Source: Schoenoplectus triqueter (Eukaryota; Streptophyta; Magnoliopsida; Poales; Cyperaceae). From it: a stretch of 21,605 nucleotides of DNA. A program made the position numbers and the translations under genes. Under the pieces are notes generated by a model. The model was not told the origin of the DNA and searched no databases. It was given only the letters and a program-made list of their open reading frames with translations. Below, piece after piece: positions 1 through 9,557 of the stretch. The stretch spans positions 1 to 21,605 of the forward strand of contig CAXKVV010000881.1 in assembly GCA_964058805.1 (NCBI GenBank), read 5' to 3'. Numbering within the stretch: the stretch's first letter is position 1; every line of letters begins with the position of its first letter.

Positions 1-1
1 T

Positions 2-526
2 GCACGTAAAATCACCAAATCTGAAATGGGTATCTCCCATTTGCAAAGGATCGGTACTGGTTTGGTTCTCTCCATCGTCGCCATGGCAGTTGCAGCTGTG
101 GTGGAAGTGAAAAGAAAACGGGTTGCTACTCATGAGGGACTTCTCGACTCGACCAAACCGTTGCCAATTTCTTTCTTCTGGATTGCATTGCAATACTTAT
201 TTCTGGGTTCTGCTGATTTATTTACACTAGCCGGGTTACTCGAGTTTTTCTTTAGTGAGGCACCATCCAAAATGCGATCGCTAGCGACTTCTCTGTCTTG
301 GGCTTCTCTAGCATTGGGCTACTATCTGAGTTCAGTACTTGTGGAGATAGTTAACAGTGTAACTGGTAAGGGTTCACACAAGCCATGGCTCAAAGGAAGC
401 AACTTGAACCATTACCGTCTTGAGAGATTTTATTGGCTTATGTGCTTACTTAGTTCAGTGAATTATTTGCATTTTCTCTTCTGGGCAATTCGTTATAGGT
501 ACATAAGATCTGGTACTAAAGGATGA
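2..526 (+). CDS. NRT1/PTR family (NPF4-type) transporter, 3' exon, partial
   Basis: C-terminal 174 residues of a proton-coupled major-facilitator transporter of the plant NPF (NRT1/PTR) family, an integral membrane protein. The reading frame is already open at base 2, eight codons before the first ATG at 26, so that ATG is internal and the gene starts upstream of the window. Visible family features are the motif ISHLQRIGTGLVLSI, then IALQYLFLGSADLFTLAGLLEFF and SLATSLSWASLALGYYLSS, and a closing helix around FYWLMCLLSSVNYLHFLFWA. These give four membrane segments, as expected for helices 9-12 of the twelve. The stop is TGA at 524-526, after a basic tail (RYRYIRSGTKG). The closest resemblance from memory is the NPF4 clade, whose members include nitrate and abscisic-acid importers; substrate cannot be decided from this part. 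Family call is firm, clade fairly firm. The next gene (5331-5762) is convergent and 4.8 kb away. Confidence 0.93.
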   Translation, partial: ARKITKSEMGISHLQRIGTGLVLSIVAMAVAAVVEVKRKRVATHEGLLDSTKPLPISFFWIALQYLFLGSADLFTLAGLLEFFFSEAPSKMRSLATSLSWASLALGYYLSSVLVEIVNSVTGKGSHKPWLKGSNLNHYRLERFYWLMCLLSSVNYLHFLFWAIRYRYIRSGTKG

Positions 527-760
527 AAGGAGAAGATTGGATTGCAATATATGAATGTGTGAATTTTTCTAGTATTGTTTGGCTTTACAGAACAATGGAT
601 ATGGCAGTTAAATTATTATGGTGAAAATAGTGTTAGCTTTGCCTACTTATATTCGAAACAGGGGAGGAAAAAAGAAAAATGAAGTGTATATTGAGTTCAT
701 CTAGTTCTTTCTCTGTATAAATTATACTCTTCTTTCTTATAGAAAATTATGTGATCTTTC
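527..760 (+). other. Probable 3' UTR of the NPF gene
   Basis: AT-rich sequence directly after the NPF stop codon. There is no clean AATAAA, but AT-rich near-upstream-type signals such as TGTATAAATTATAC (about 714-727) occur. The end point is a guess; transcript data would set it. Confidence 0.35.
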
Positions 761-1650
761 ACAACCCACTAATTTCAACAATGAAGAAGGTACCTTATGA
801 ATCAAATAAATCAACACAAGAAAAATATATTCCCTTTTTCAATCAAAAAAAAAGGATATTCCCTTCAGAAAACAGAAGCAATGAAAATCACCGCTTTACA
901 AAAGAGATGAAGAAAACAATTGTGATATTGTTATAAAGAAAGACACGAGCAAGATTGTTATATTTGAAAGCACAAGCAATATTAATTTGATACCATCACG
1001 GAACCAAAAATAAAAAATAAAAAGATCATAACTAAACATCAGATTGGGCCTTACTCCAGTCCAGTTGATGTGCCCAATACATTGCAACTTTCAAGCCCAA
1101 CAACAAGCTGGATAAACTGCCATAGCAGCTGTTTTCTCAGTGAAATTACTTCAGGTGCATTGCCAGTCAATCAGTCACGACCTATCCAATCATTTAAAAG
1201 TGTTACTTCTTTCAGCAAAGTTGTGTCTTCAGTAGAATCCTGAGATCTATCTTTCGATTATTGTATTATTACATCAGACGATTACAATTTCCAGATGTGA
1301 CAAGCTTTCCTTAGGACATTTTCAAAATCTGTTTTAAAGAATCTTGTATCAATTTGATTATGGATTTTCACACATTGTGATTTATGTAGTCAACATTATA
1401 CTAGTGTCACACCATAAGCCCTGCCAAAACAGTCATTTTCTCTAAGAATATATGTTAATTAAATGGTGGATATTAAGTTTTGATGTCTCTCATCCCCAGA
1501 CTACGTAACAGCGAAGATGCAAAATTAGCACTGGTTGACTTCTGACTATGGGCTGCACATATGCATATGTCAGAAACTCAGTACAAAGACAAAAATCAGC
1601 CTTTTCACTCCCTTGTTATGTGCTACAACTGATATATTTTATTTTTCTTC
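761..1650. other. Intergenic, no gene seen
   Basis: AT-rich non-coding DNA. Short open frames here start at random ATGs and have no domain or coding bias. A small cluster of GGCCCA/GCCCAA-type motifs (about 1043-1105, for example TTGGGCC and AGCCCAAC) resembles site II promoter elements, but no gene follows on either strand. Confidence 0.5.
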
Positions 1651-3660
1651 AAGCCAAGAATTCCGCACAAAGAAAATATTATTCTGAAAATATTAATCTA
1701 CTTGTTTTGTTAGTTTAATTAAGTTTTCTATCATTTATTGCCTAAATTCAATACATAATATCATCACAATTCAAAATATTATTCTGAATGATGTTCCCTC
1801 TTAGTTTATATTATAATCATTGTGATCTCGAGCCTATATAACACAAACAACATTAAAAATTAACATGAATGCATTAAAAGTATATTTTAGTTTGTTCGAG
1901 TTTTGTATTATTTGAAACCACATTTCAACAAACAAAATCACTAAAATACACAAAGTCATTTTGAAAGATGTCCCCTATTGATTAATATTATGATTGTTGT
2001 GTTTTCGAGCCTTTATAATATGAATTGCGTCAAAAGATTAATACAAATGCATTAAAATAGTATATCACTTTATTCAAATTTCGTATCATTTGAGTCACTT
2101 TCAACACATAAAATCACCAAAATAATCAAAGTTATTTTTTATGTTGTCCTCTATTGGTATATATTATAATTGTTGTGTTTTTGAGATTTTATAACACAAA
2201 TGATATTGGATGATTAATACAAATGTATTAAAACGGTATTTAAGTTTATTTGTGTTTCTATCATTTGAACTTTCATTTCAACACATAAAATCTCAAAATT
2301 ATATTGAGTAATTTTAAAAGATGTATTCATTGGATTTATATTTTAAAAGATATGTTCATTTCAAGACATAAAATCATTAAATATACAAAGATATTTTAAA
2401 TGATTTATTCGATGAATTTGTATTATAATCGTGTCGGGTTGGAGCCATTAGGGTATGAATTACACACGAAGATGAATACTGGTGCATTTAAAACCATACT
2501 TCTTTTGTTAGTTTATTTTCTATCATTTGTAGGCTCACATCAATACATAAAATTACCAAAATGGACATAGTTGTTTTGAATGATGTCCTCTATTAGTTTA
2601 TATTATAATCTTTATATTCTCAATCCTTTATAATATGAATGACGTTGAATGATTAACACAACTGTATTAAAATAATATTTTAGTTTATTCGAGTTCTATA
2701 TCATTTTAAGCCTCATTTCAACATATAAAATCACAAATTGCACAAAGTCATTTTGAATGATTTCCCATATTATTTTATATTATAATATTTATGTTCTCAA
2801 ACCTTTATAGTAAGAATGACATTAAAAGATTGATAAAAATATATTAAAAAATTATTTTAATTTATTCGAATTATGAATCATCTGAAATCTCATTTCAATA
2901 TAAAATAAAATAACAAAAATACCCGAAGATATTTTAGATGATGTATTATATGGGTTTATATTTATAAACGTTGTGTGTTCAAGATGTTAGGGCATGAATT
3001 CTGCACAAAAGAGAATACAAATGCATTGAAAATTATATTTCCTTTGTTAGTTTAATCAAATTTTCTATCATTTGTATATAACTTCAACGCACAAAATCAT
3101 CAAAATTTAAAATGTTATTTTGAATTATGTCCCCTATTGGTTTATATTCTAATATTTATATTCTCGAGTCTTCATAACACGAATGACGTTGAGAGATTAA
3201 CAAAAATATATTGAAATAGTATCTCAATTTATTCGTCTTTTGTATCATTTCAAGCCACGTTTTCACTGATAAAATTACTAAAATACATAAAATTATTTTG
3301 ATGATGTCATTTATTGGTTTATATAATAATTATTATATTTTTGAGCCTTTATAATAAAAATGGGGTCAAAAGATTAACGTAAATGTATTAAAATAATATT
3401 TCAGTTTATTTATGTTGCATCATTTGATGGCTCATTTCAACATGTAAAATCATCAAAATACACAAAGTTATTTTATATTACAATTGTTGTGTGTACGAGC
3501 CGTTAGGGCACGAATTACGTACGAAAATGAATACAAATTTGAAACTTTAATTCGTCTGTTAGTGTATTCAAATTTTTTATCATTTATAGGCTGAATTCAA
3601 CACATAAAATTACCATAATAGACATAGTTATTTTGAATGATATTATTGAAATAATATTTA
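1650..3660. repeat. Diverged ~177-bp tandem satellite array with trimeric higher-order pattern
   Basis: A recurrent box of the form CAACACATAAAATCAC starts at about 1749, 1926, 2102, 2279, 2362, 2541, 2719, 2896, 3085, 3264, 3438 and 3598. Most spacings are 174-180 bp; 2279-2362 is a truncated unit, and 3085 and 3598 end longer and shorter intervals (189, 160). Each monomer also carries GATGTCCCCTATTGG, TTTATATTATAAT and TTTATTCGAGTTTTGTATCA-like blocks in fixed order. A variant monomer marked by TTAGGGCATGAATT followed by TGTTAGTTTATTC recurs at about 2448, 2987 and 3503 (539 and 516 bp apart), which is three monomers. An EcoRI-containing relative lies at about 1653. Conservation is moderate by eye, so this is an old array. 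It has no coding capacity. Confidence 0.85.
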
Positions 3661-4025
3661 TGAATTAAGAAAATAAAAAATTCTGCTTTTCAACTTGACA
3701 AAATCATACGAACATAAAAGAAAAGTTCATTACATCATTAATGTGATATTTTTGTTGTTTCTTTGTCGATGTAAACAATAATCAAATAATTGTTTAAGAA
3801 GCATCTGTCAATTTTCAATTTAGCCTGGGTTTTGAGAACTGAAAATGTTAACTCAATTTAACTAATGAAATAAAAATATATTATCCAAAATATTGTTAAA
3901 AAACTAAAGAAAAATACATGACTAAAATAATATAGAATTGAGGATATAAATAAAACAATATTTGATCATATAGTAAATAGGAAAATAATAGAATGTCAAA
4001 TAAATTGGAAGGCAGAAAATTTTAT
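3661..4025. other. AT-rich intergenic, nothing recognised
   Basis: Very AT-rich sequence between the satellite and the LINE relic. It no longer shows the satellite boxes and has no open frame or structured repeat that I can support. Confidence 0.5.
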
Positions 4026-4520
4026 TAGAATTTTTTTTCTTTTTTGTTTTTAAAAAAAAAGAGTATCAAGCCCTCATATTTCATTAAAAGAGATCACAAC
4101 GCAATGATCATCAACTATAGAACAGAAACGAAAAATAAAAAAACAAAAAAAAAGATACTAAATCAATAGGAATGTGTATTCACCCTCATGCACATACTTA
4201 TTACAAATTAAAATTACTGATACTGATAATATGGTGCTGGTATTGATAACTATCGCCTGAACCATTCCTTGTGTTCCTGCAGTATTTCCCTTGTCGTGCT
4301 CAATATGTCCTGTGATCTTTCAGCAAAAATATTTCTACATCTCTCTCGATAATACAAATAGTGTTGTCAATTCCATCTGTTTCCAAAATTTCCACTCTTG
4401 ATATGAAAGTAGAATTGCCTTTTGAGTCTGCTGTTTGATATATATGCTGCAGGAGGAGAATTGTGCCCATAGTTTTTCTATTTCAAGGTACAAAAATATC
4501 AGACAAACCTTAACGTTGGC
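4026..4520 (-). mobile_element. 5'-truncated LINE-type retrotransposon relic
   Basis: Reading the minus strand downward from about 4500, interrupted frames give TQKAILLSYQEWKFWKQ and then, after a frame change, ERCRNIFAERSQDILSTTRE and ILQEHKEWFRR followed by a stop near 4256. This resembles the (W.FWK.RN..IF...S..I...I.....W) tail found at the end of plant LINE reverse-transcriptase ORFs. About 200 bp further on, the minus strand reaches an A-rich run (the T-rich run 4028-4045 on the plus strand), as expected for a LINE 3' end. There are frameshifts and stops, so it is dead. The superfamily call is inference from a short conserved tail. Confidence 0.42.
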
Positions 4521-5250
4521 AACTCCTGTTAGTTCAAAAAGACCATGAGAATTAGCGCGTAGTTTATGTTTTCAGATGTATTTCTATTTTTAAACACAGC
4601 GTCAACGGAAAAATTTCCCGATAAAAACTATTAAATCTACACAGAAGACGAGGGAACATTACTTTAACATGGATTAGAATTTTACAAACGAAATAATAAA
4701 TTTAGCATGGGAACAAAAAATCTCAAAGCGCGTCAGACAGATGTCTATCCTTTCTTCAAGATTTGTAAATTTAATTTGATGAAGAAAGCTCTCTGCTGAT
4801 TCTTCTAGATAAACAGAGGAGAAAAAGGAACAAAAAGAGAGAAAAAGGAAGGTGATAAATTGAGAAATTTTATTGCGGTTCTGAACTTCTGATCACATGC
4901 TTATGCACATTTTTTTTAGGATATAAAAAGAGAATATATCCGAAAAAATACAATAACAGTTGCCTATCTGCTTTTAACGATTATATTTTTCTTTTCTTAT
5001 TGGGCCAATGATGAAACTCAATGTCTCTGAGGCCCGTATAATTCTAATTTAATTTTCCCCCTTCAATGTCTTATTTCTAAAGACATTGTTCAATTAGACT
5101 TTTTTTTTTAAAAAAAAAATGTATCCTAATCAGGCACCAGTTTTCGTTCCTTAATAAAATCAAAAGTTCAATTACAAAATACAAAATCGGAGTATATGAG
5201 TCATACTCATATACTTCCATATAATGGCAACAGTATCTACTTGAGGTAAT
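4521..5250. other. Intergenic between LINE relic and DUF6490 gene
   Basis: No gene seen. It contains GGGCC motifs (TTGGGCCAATG near 4999, GAGGCCCGTA near 5029), a short perfect hairpin (CAATGTCTT / AAGACATTG, about 5066-5090) and a T10A10 block at 5100-5119. Part of the end nearest 5250 is probably 3' UTR of the minus-strand gene. Confidence 0.45.
5066..5090. repeat. Short perfect inverted repeat
   Basis: Nine-base arms CAATGTCTT and AAGACATTG around a short AT-rich loop, followed by a T10A10 palindrome at 5100-5119. It lies about 240 bp past the stop of the minus-strand gene, beyond the likely poly(A) site. Function unknown; it may be chance. Confidence 0.4.
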
Positions 5251-5330
5251 TTAATTATCCAAAGGGAACAGACCCATATCTCCGATCCTGAGGCTGTGGA
5301 GCATTACTCTAGCAGGAATCAAAACAAAAT

Positions 5331-5762
5331 TTATTGTTTGGTTGGTTCTGGAACTACTTCTTTGTAGAGAAAAAAAGCATAGAAACCACCAAGAATCGTT
5401 GCACCAGCCATTGCCCAAACAATCACTGCAACTGGTAAAGGCATTAAAGCAGCTACTTTGTACGAAAACATGACTGTTAACAAAGTTGTAAGAAACCAAA
5501 CACTGGCCTTGATACTTCGTCTATGTGCGGAATCTTGGGATGATTTTTCGTATAACCTTAAGCAATAAAAAAGCAATAGTAAATCTAAATATGATACAGC
5601 AACAAATGCGACGGAGCCAGCATCGCCTTTGGATCGATATATTGCCATGCCAGAATTGAAGGTCAGAAATGCAAAGCCCATAGCAGTTAACCAGGAGAAG
5701 TTATCATTGTCCATCTTAGTGTGCGATTGAGGGGTAGTAAGTAGAGGGGTGCTTTTGGTCAT
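5331..5762 (-). CDS. DUF6490-type small plant transmembrane protein
   Basis: A 143-residue intronless frame with four clear membrane segments: about residues 22-42 (around TAMGFAFLTFNSGMAIY), 50-71 (SVAFVAVSYLDLLLLFYCLR), 86-107 (SVWFLTTLLTVMFSYKVAAL) and 109-133 (LPVAVIVWAMAGATILGGFY). The loop after helix 1 has YRSKGDAGS, and a basic HRRSIK lies before helix 3. This layout matches plant proteins I know as DUF6490, whose function is not established. The N-terminal 21 residues are polar and Thr/Ser-rich. M1 is the first ATG; M17 is a possible alternative start. The stop TAA overlaps an AATAAA that may act in polyadenylation. A good acceptor (TTTCTTTGCAG on the minus strand) sits 34 bases before the ATG, so the 5' UTR is probably spliced. 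Gene reality is fairly sure; the family name is from memory. Confidence 0.85.
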   Translation of the reverse strand: MTKSTPLLTTPQSHTKMDNDNFSWLTAMGFAFLTFNSGMAIYRSKGDAGSVAFVAVSYLDLLLLFYCLRLYEKSSQDSAHRRSIKASVWFLTTLLTVMFSYKVAALMPLPVAVIVWAMAGATILGGFYAFFLYKEVVPEPTKQ

Positions 5763-5797
5763 AGGAAGTATGGTACACTAATTAGGTGTCCAAATCT
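5763..5797 (-). other. 5' UTR exon and intron acceptor of the DUF6490 gene
   Basis: On the minus strand, TTTCTTTGCAG followed by ATTTGGACACC places an acceptor at 5796-5797 and a 33-base UTR exon (5763-5795) before the ATG. The matching donor is not certain. AAG|GTAACG (intron first base about 6714) and CAG|GTGTAT (about 6975) are the best nearby candidates, giving an intron of about 0.9-1.2 kb that would contain the TA microsatellite. Confidence 0.5.
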
Positions 5798-5956
5798 GCA
5801 AAGAAAAAAAAATGAAGATTCATTAGTATCAGTAACCAAAGCTGAAGCATCTAATAAACATCATCGTAAACCGTAGCAAAACCTAACCGAAAGTTTCACT
5901 TTTATCAGAGTGACGGTGTCTTGGTTTATTTTCAGCCTGCATCTATCCTTTTTACT

Positions 5957-5959
<3 letters not shown>

Positions 5960-5987
<28 letters not shown>
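5960..5987. repeat. (TA)14 microsatellite
   Basis: Uninterrupted TA dinucleotide run upstream of the DUF6490 gene, possibly inside its 5' UTR intron. Such runs are usually length-polymorphic. Confidence 0.95.
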
Positions 5988-7080
5988 TCTTTTCGTTAGT
6001 GTTGGCAATGGGTATAGCTAGTATATGTCTGATGAGAATATTTTTTACCTATATATTTTATATTTATTCTTTAAGTTTAACCATATAAATTCTATCTATA
6101 TTTATGAAAATTAAAGAGTAATAATCGAATTATGGACGATTACCGAATAATCTGACTACCTCTTATTTATATCTTTATCCCATAAGAAGAACTAGCTAAC
6201 AGATTTTTTCTTACTCTCTATTGTGACCCCAATTCTAAAAGAAATCTTTATTAATTCTTACTCGGCCAAATACGACACTGATGATATATAGATTAACGGT
6301 AACTTTTGTGCTCCACTACCTCCTTACTTTAGTTTAAAGAAAATACATTGACATACTTTAATTGATGGCGTCTTAACTCTTAAAAATTTTAGAATGATTA
6401 ATATTTCCCAACTTCTTTGTAATGATTTCGCTAATGACCGACCATGGGAAAATGATACCAATTAAAAGCTTAGTGATGAATGATTGCCCTAGCAGCAGCT
6501 AGCCCAGCTAAAATGCTAAAAAATACCTAGAAGAATTGGACTAGTGTCGCCGAAATTAATTAGAAGTGCAAATTAAGAGTACACAAGTTTTTTTTTCTTT
6601 TTTCCAAATGTATCTGAATCTGCAAAAACGAACCACTGTATTTGAAATATATGTGTGCAAACTAAAGGAGGAAAACGAACAATACTAAAAGAGCAATATA
6701 TAGTATTACGTTACCTTAATAATCTGCAACGAAAAATTAATTGAATGCTTAATAAATCAGAGTTCGACGTTATAATTAATAAACCGGGGTAAAATGAACG
6801 GACAAGAAAATAAAACAAAAGTATCAATTAAGCAAGCAGTTAAGTTAAGCACTTTATATGAATATAATCAAGAAACAAAAATTAGTAGATAGTTAAGATC
6901 GGATAGTTGATGAAAAGGGCATCATATATATATCAGAATTTAGGTCCGCCATCTTGAAAGGAGGAAAATACACCTGTATCTAATTACAGTCATTTAAATA
7001 AAATTCAACGGCCAAAATCCACAGCTCATAATTTTTATGGCAGGATCCAAGCATTTCAGTTGTACCTAGTGCTAGAGGAC
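5988..7080. other. Upstream region of DUF6490 gene; AT-rich, no gene
   Basis: No coding region. TAGTGTTGGCAATGGG at 5997 resembles the terminus of the hAT-like elements at 12115 and 14814, and the following 200 bp (ACCGAATAATC etc.) look like a decayed relative, but I could not find the other end or a target duplication. The promoter of the minus-strand gene probably lies here. Confidence 0.4.
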
Positions 7081-7128
7081 AAAATGGCCTCGCGCGACGA
7101 TATAGGGCAAGCTGCACGCATCAAACGA

Positions 7129-7134
7129 TATAAA
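7129..7134 (+). promoter_or_regulatory. Candidate TATA box
   Basis: GATATAAAGG lies about 41 bases before an ATG at 7170 that opens a 44-codon frame. Spacing suits a plant core promoter with TSS near 7160. No transcript evidence. Confidence 0.3.
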
Positions 7135-7169
7135 GGCAGCTTGTGAGAAGCATCAGATTGAGCTTCAAA

Positions 7170-7304
7170 ATGAAAGGAGAAAAGAAGCTGATTGGGGTGA
7201 TCGACCGTGTTTGTGCCAAGAAGTTCCCTCTGGATGACACTACTTATAAAGATCTGTCAATGACGACAACTGCGTTCATATTTTTTTTAAAAAGTCATAA
7301 ATAA
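7170..7304 (+). CDS. Possible small ORF or first exon, unrecognised (44 aa)
   Basis: ATG 41 bases after a TATA-like box opens a frame beginning MKGEKKLIGVIDRVCAKKFP and ending at TAA 7302-7304. The first 30 codons have mixed, coding-like composition; the last 14 run into a T-rich stretch (FIFFL), so this could be a first exon or a gene fragment whose remainder is lost. I do not recognise the family. A 20-codon frame (MASRDDIGQAARIKRYKGSL) at 7084 just upstream is in another frame. It may be spurious. Confidence 0.2.
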   Translation: MKGEKKLIGVIDRVCAKKFPLDDTTYKDLSMTTTAFIFFLKSHK

Positions 7305-8021
7305 ATCAAATCACGTGGGGCCGTGCATAAGTAAATAAGTAATAATGAATAAGCCAGATGGTTGATGAAACTTCCTGGAAATTTCGCATTAGATCTAGAC
7401 ATCTAGTGCTAGTGCTCCACTCCAAAAAAGGACATCCTCATTCCTCACCATGATAAGGATGGAAGGAAATCCTAGCGCGTTATAAGGATACAATAATTGT
7501 TTACATTGAGGGTGCTCTTGGAAGACTGATTCACGGCGTAGATTTCTAAGTGCGTCATCGACTCCATTCCCATTCATGAAGTGACACCCCGCAGGTCCGC
7601 ACCAGCCGAATACATATCCTAACCCTTAACGTGGACAGATAAAATGATCTCAACCGTCGATCTGCAAGGCAGGAAGACTGATATGAAAATCAAATCGCCG
7701 TGTTTTGGAGCGAGCAATTTTATTTGATAAATTAAGTACTCAACAACGTATCATCATAAAACAATGCCAATTTGCACCCGCCACCCACTGTCACTGGTCT
7801 TTGCGTTTGGTATTTATTTTGACTTATTCAATGGATTGCTCTCCCCTCGGTAATCGTTTGATGCCAGTTAGTGCCCGGCACACTGAAAAATGATTTTTTT
7901 TTTTGTTTGCATTTTAATGCAGTGTGAAGTAAATTTTGTTTTTAATCCTGACACCACACTTTCCTTTAGCCCGACATCCCTGATTCCTTTAGTCAAATTC
8001 AAACGGGGGGCGAAAGCTTCA
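7305..8021. other. Intergenic, no supported gene
   Basis: Holds a G-box-like CACGTGG near 7313. Short frames on both strands (for example 7395-7577 minus) lack recognisable domains or a supporting promoter. Confidence 0.45.
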
Positions 8022-8585
8022 TTAAGTCATTCTTTTCATTTCATATTTCATTTGCATCCCGTATCGAATAATACTACCATCCACCTTATCAGAAGTCAGA
8101 ACCTGTTCAGACGGAGTGACGGACGTGGCAGCCGCACCACATATATTAATATTAGCAAAAGGACCACAACACGGCATGTGATGATGTGAAGATTGGAGCA
8201 AATATGACTTTTCCATACAGGAGGACGGCATGTGATGTGAATATATATCTAACATCCGTGAAGCAAATGACTTTTCCATGATCCATATTATATAATTATA
8301 ATCAAGTACTTCAGTTGTATCTTCCTCAAAACAGTTCTTCACATTCTTCTCAAAATTTATCTGGAGTGGACCAGGTTCATTCAACATAATTTTGCATTTC
8401 TCAGAATCTTCACATCTGAAACTGAAACAGTTCCCTACCTCCCAGTCCCAGTTCGAATGGGCAACTATCATCTGAAAATACTCAACAACGTATGCCGCTC
8501 GATCAGTGTCTAAAAATATATTCACGAGTATTGAAGAATGAAGGTAAAGCAGAGATTGCCAAAGACTGTTGATGCCAGTAGAAAA
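8022..8585 (-). CDS. Unrecognised open frame, possible exon or gene relic
   Basis: Open from just after a stop at about 8586 to the stop at 8022 (187 codons). It has no ATG near its start: the first in-frame near-start codon is GTG at 8525, so it is either an internal/terminal exon or not a gene. A plausible acceptor (GGCATCAACAG) would place exon start near 8564, giving LWQSLLYLHSSILVNIFLD, then DTDRAAYVVEYFQMIVAHSN and an acidic, Cys-bearing stretch (FRCEDSEKCKIMLNEPG). Composition up to residue ~110 looks protein-like. After that two 54-bp in-frame copies (8172 and 8226) give MEKSFASRMLDIYSHHMP and MEKSYLLQSSHHHMP. No family recognised. Could be a decayed gene fragment carried into the intergenic region. 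Confidence 0.3.
   Translation of the reverse strand, partial: FSTGINSLWQSLLYLHSSILVNIFLDTDRAAYVVEYFQMIVAHSNWDWEVGNCFSFRCEDSEKCKIMLNEPGPLQINFEKNVKNCFEEDTTEVLDYNYIIWIMEKSFASRMLDIYSHHMPSSCMEKSYLLQSSHHHMPCCGPFANINICGAAATSVTPSEQVLTSDKVDGSIIRYGMQMKYEMKRMT
8172..8279. repeat. Imperfect 54-bp tandem duplication
   Basis: CGGCATGTGATGATGTGAAG at 8172 and CGGCATGTGATGTGAATATA at 8226 start two copies, each ending in GCAAAT(AT)GACTTTTCCAT. The period of 54 is a multiple of three and keeps the minus-strand frame open. Confidence 0.8.
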
Positions 8586-9398
8586 TCATCCATGTAGCAG
8601 ATCTATGCATAACAGATTAACAGCCGCCGGAGATGAGAAGAAAAACAACCTTACTTCCTTTGAATATCCATTAGCGAAACATCTATTGGTACTCTGCAGG
8701 AAGGAAAAAAACAAGGGTCCTTTTACCACCCGGTGAGAAAGAGAAGAATTTGCACAGAGGAGAAAAAGGAAAGGCCTTCTGCCAGTGGAGGAGGAGATGA
8801 ATCTTACCTGTGGGAGATGATGATGGCGGCAGCGAATATAAATAAATAACTTATGCTCCCCCTCTTCGCAACTCGACCAGCAATAGGAAACATCTTTTTG
8901 TTTTTCACATCGCTAATTGAGAATTAAAGTCTGATTCTCATGTTCAAGCGTACATTTATAACTCGTCAGATTAAAAATCAAGACCGTTCAAAGTACCCAG
9001 CCAGGCGTTCGTCAATCTCCCACAAAGCTTCGAGAAGTAGCTTGTGGGGAGAGACGAGAAGAGCCGGAACTGAGACAAGAACAATCAATATTCATCTATT
9101 TCATTTGAGTTTGGATCAAACCAGAGACTTTATCTGCGACTTTGACATAGCCAGTAATCAAATTGAACTGATACACTTGAAATCAGCGAATTTGATATAG
9201 CAATTATCAAATCAACGAGAATGCATTCATCCAGTGCAATTTTGATCCCAGAACCAATTAACACGTGCCACCCGCGCGAGCGCGATTTAATGTTACAAAA
9301 TCCGGAAATTAAGAATATAATGTTTGGAATAATAACAGTCCTCTGTACAAAGCAAGATAATTAAAAGGCCTAGTGTTTTCTTGTGACGAAGAACTCTG
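8586..9398. other. Intergenic, no supported gene
   Basis: Contains a good minus-strand donor-like site (CCCACAG|GTAAGATT at about 8807) and a TATAAATA on the plus strand at about 8840, but neither connects to a coding frame I can defend. An 86-codon frame at 8940 has low-complexity, non-domain composition. Confidence 0.4.
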
Positions 9399-9408
9399 CT
9401 ATAAATAG
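9399..9408 (+). promoter_or_regulatory. Strong orphan TATA box
   Basis: CTATAAATAG matches the plant TATA consensus closely. About 65 bases later an ATG at 9464 opens only 13 codons (MEKILEPDFRETS). No long frame follows, so if active it could drive a non-coding transcript or a gene whose later exons I cannot see. Confidence 0.35.
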
Positions 9409-9557
9409 AACAGGAACAATAGTCCTTCTAGAAAACCAGAAAAAAGGAAAAAAAAAATAGAAGATGGAAAAAATTCTAGAGCCCGACTTCCGAGAAACTT
9501 CGTAAACTTACCTCACCAAACCTTTAAAAAAAAAAATACCTCGCCTGTTGCCTGTGG

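Noticed and set aside
26..526. ATG at 26 as the start of the transporter
   Set aside because: The frame is open to base 2 and upstream codons fit the family, so this ATG is internal to the last exon.
1650..3660. CRISPR-like array
   Set aside because: Repeats are long, contiguous and diverged with no unique spacers; this is eukaryotic satellite DNA.
5251..5499. 82-codon minus frame
   Set aside because: Overlaps the DUF6490 gene in another frame on the same strand and has no domain; a shadow.
5997..6200. A further copy of the TAGGG(G/T)TGTCAATG element
   Set aside because: The left end is only loosely similar (TAGTGTTGGCAATGGG) and no right end or duplication was found.
8806..8850. First exon and promoter of a minus-strand gene
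   Set aside because: The donor is good, but the TATA-like sequence is too close to it and no coding exon connects convincingly.
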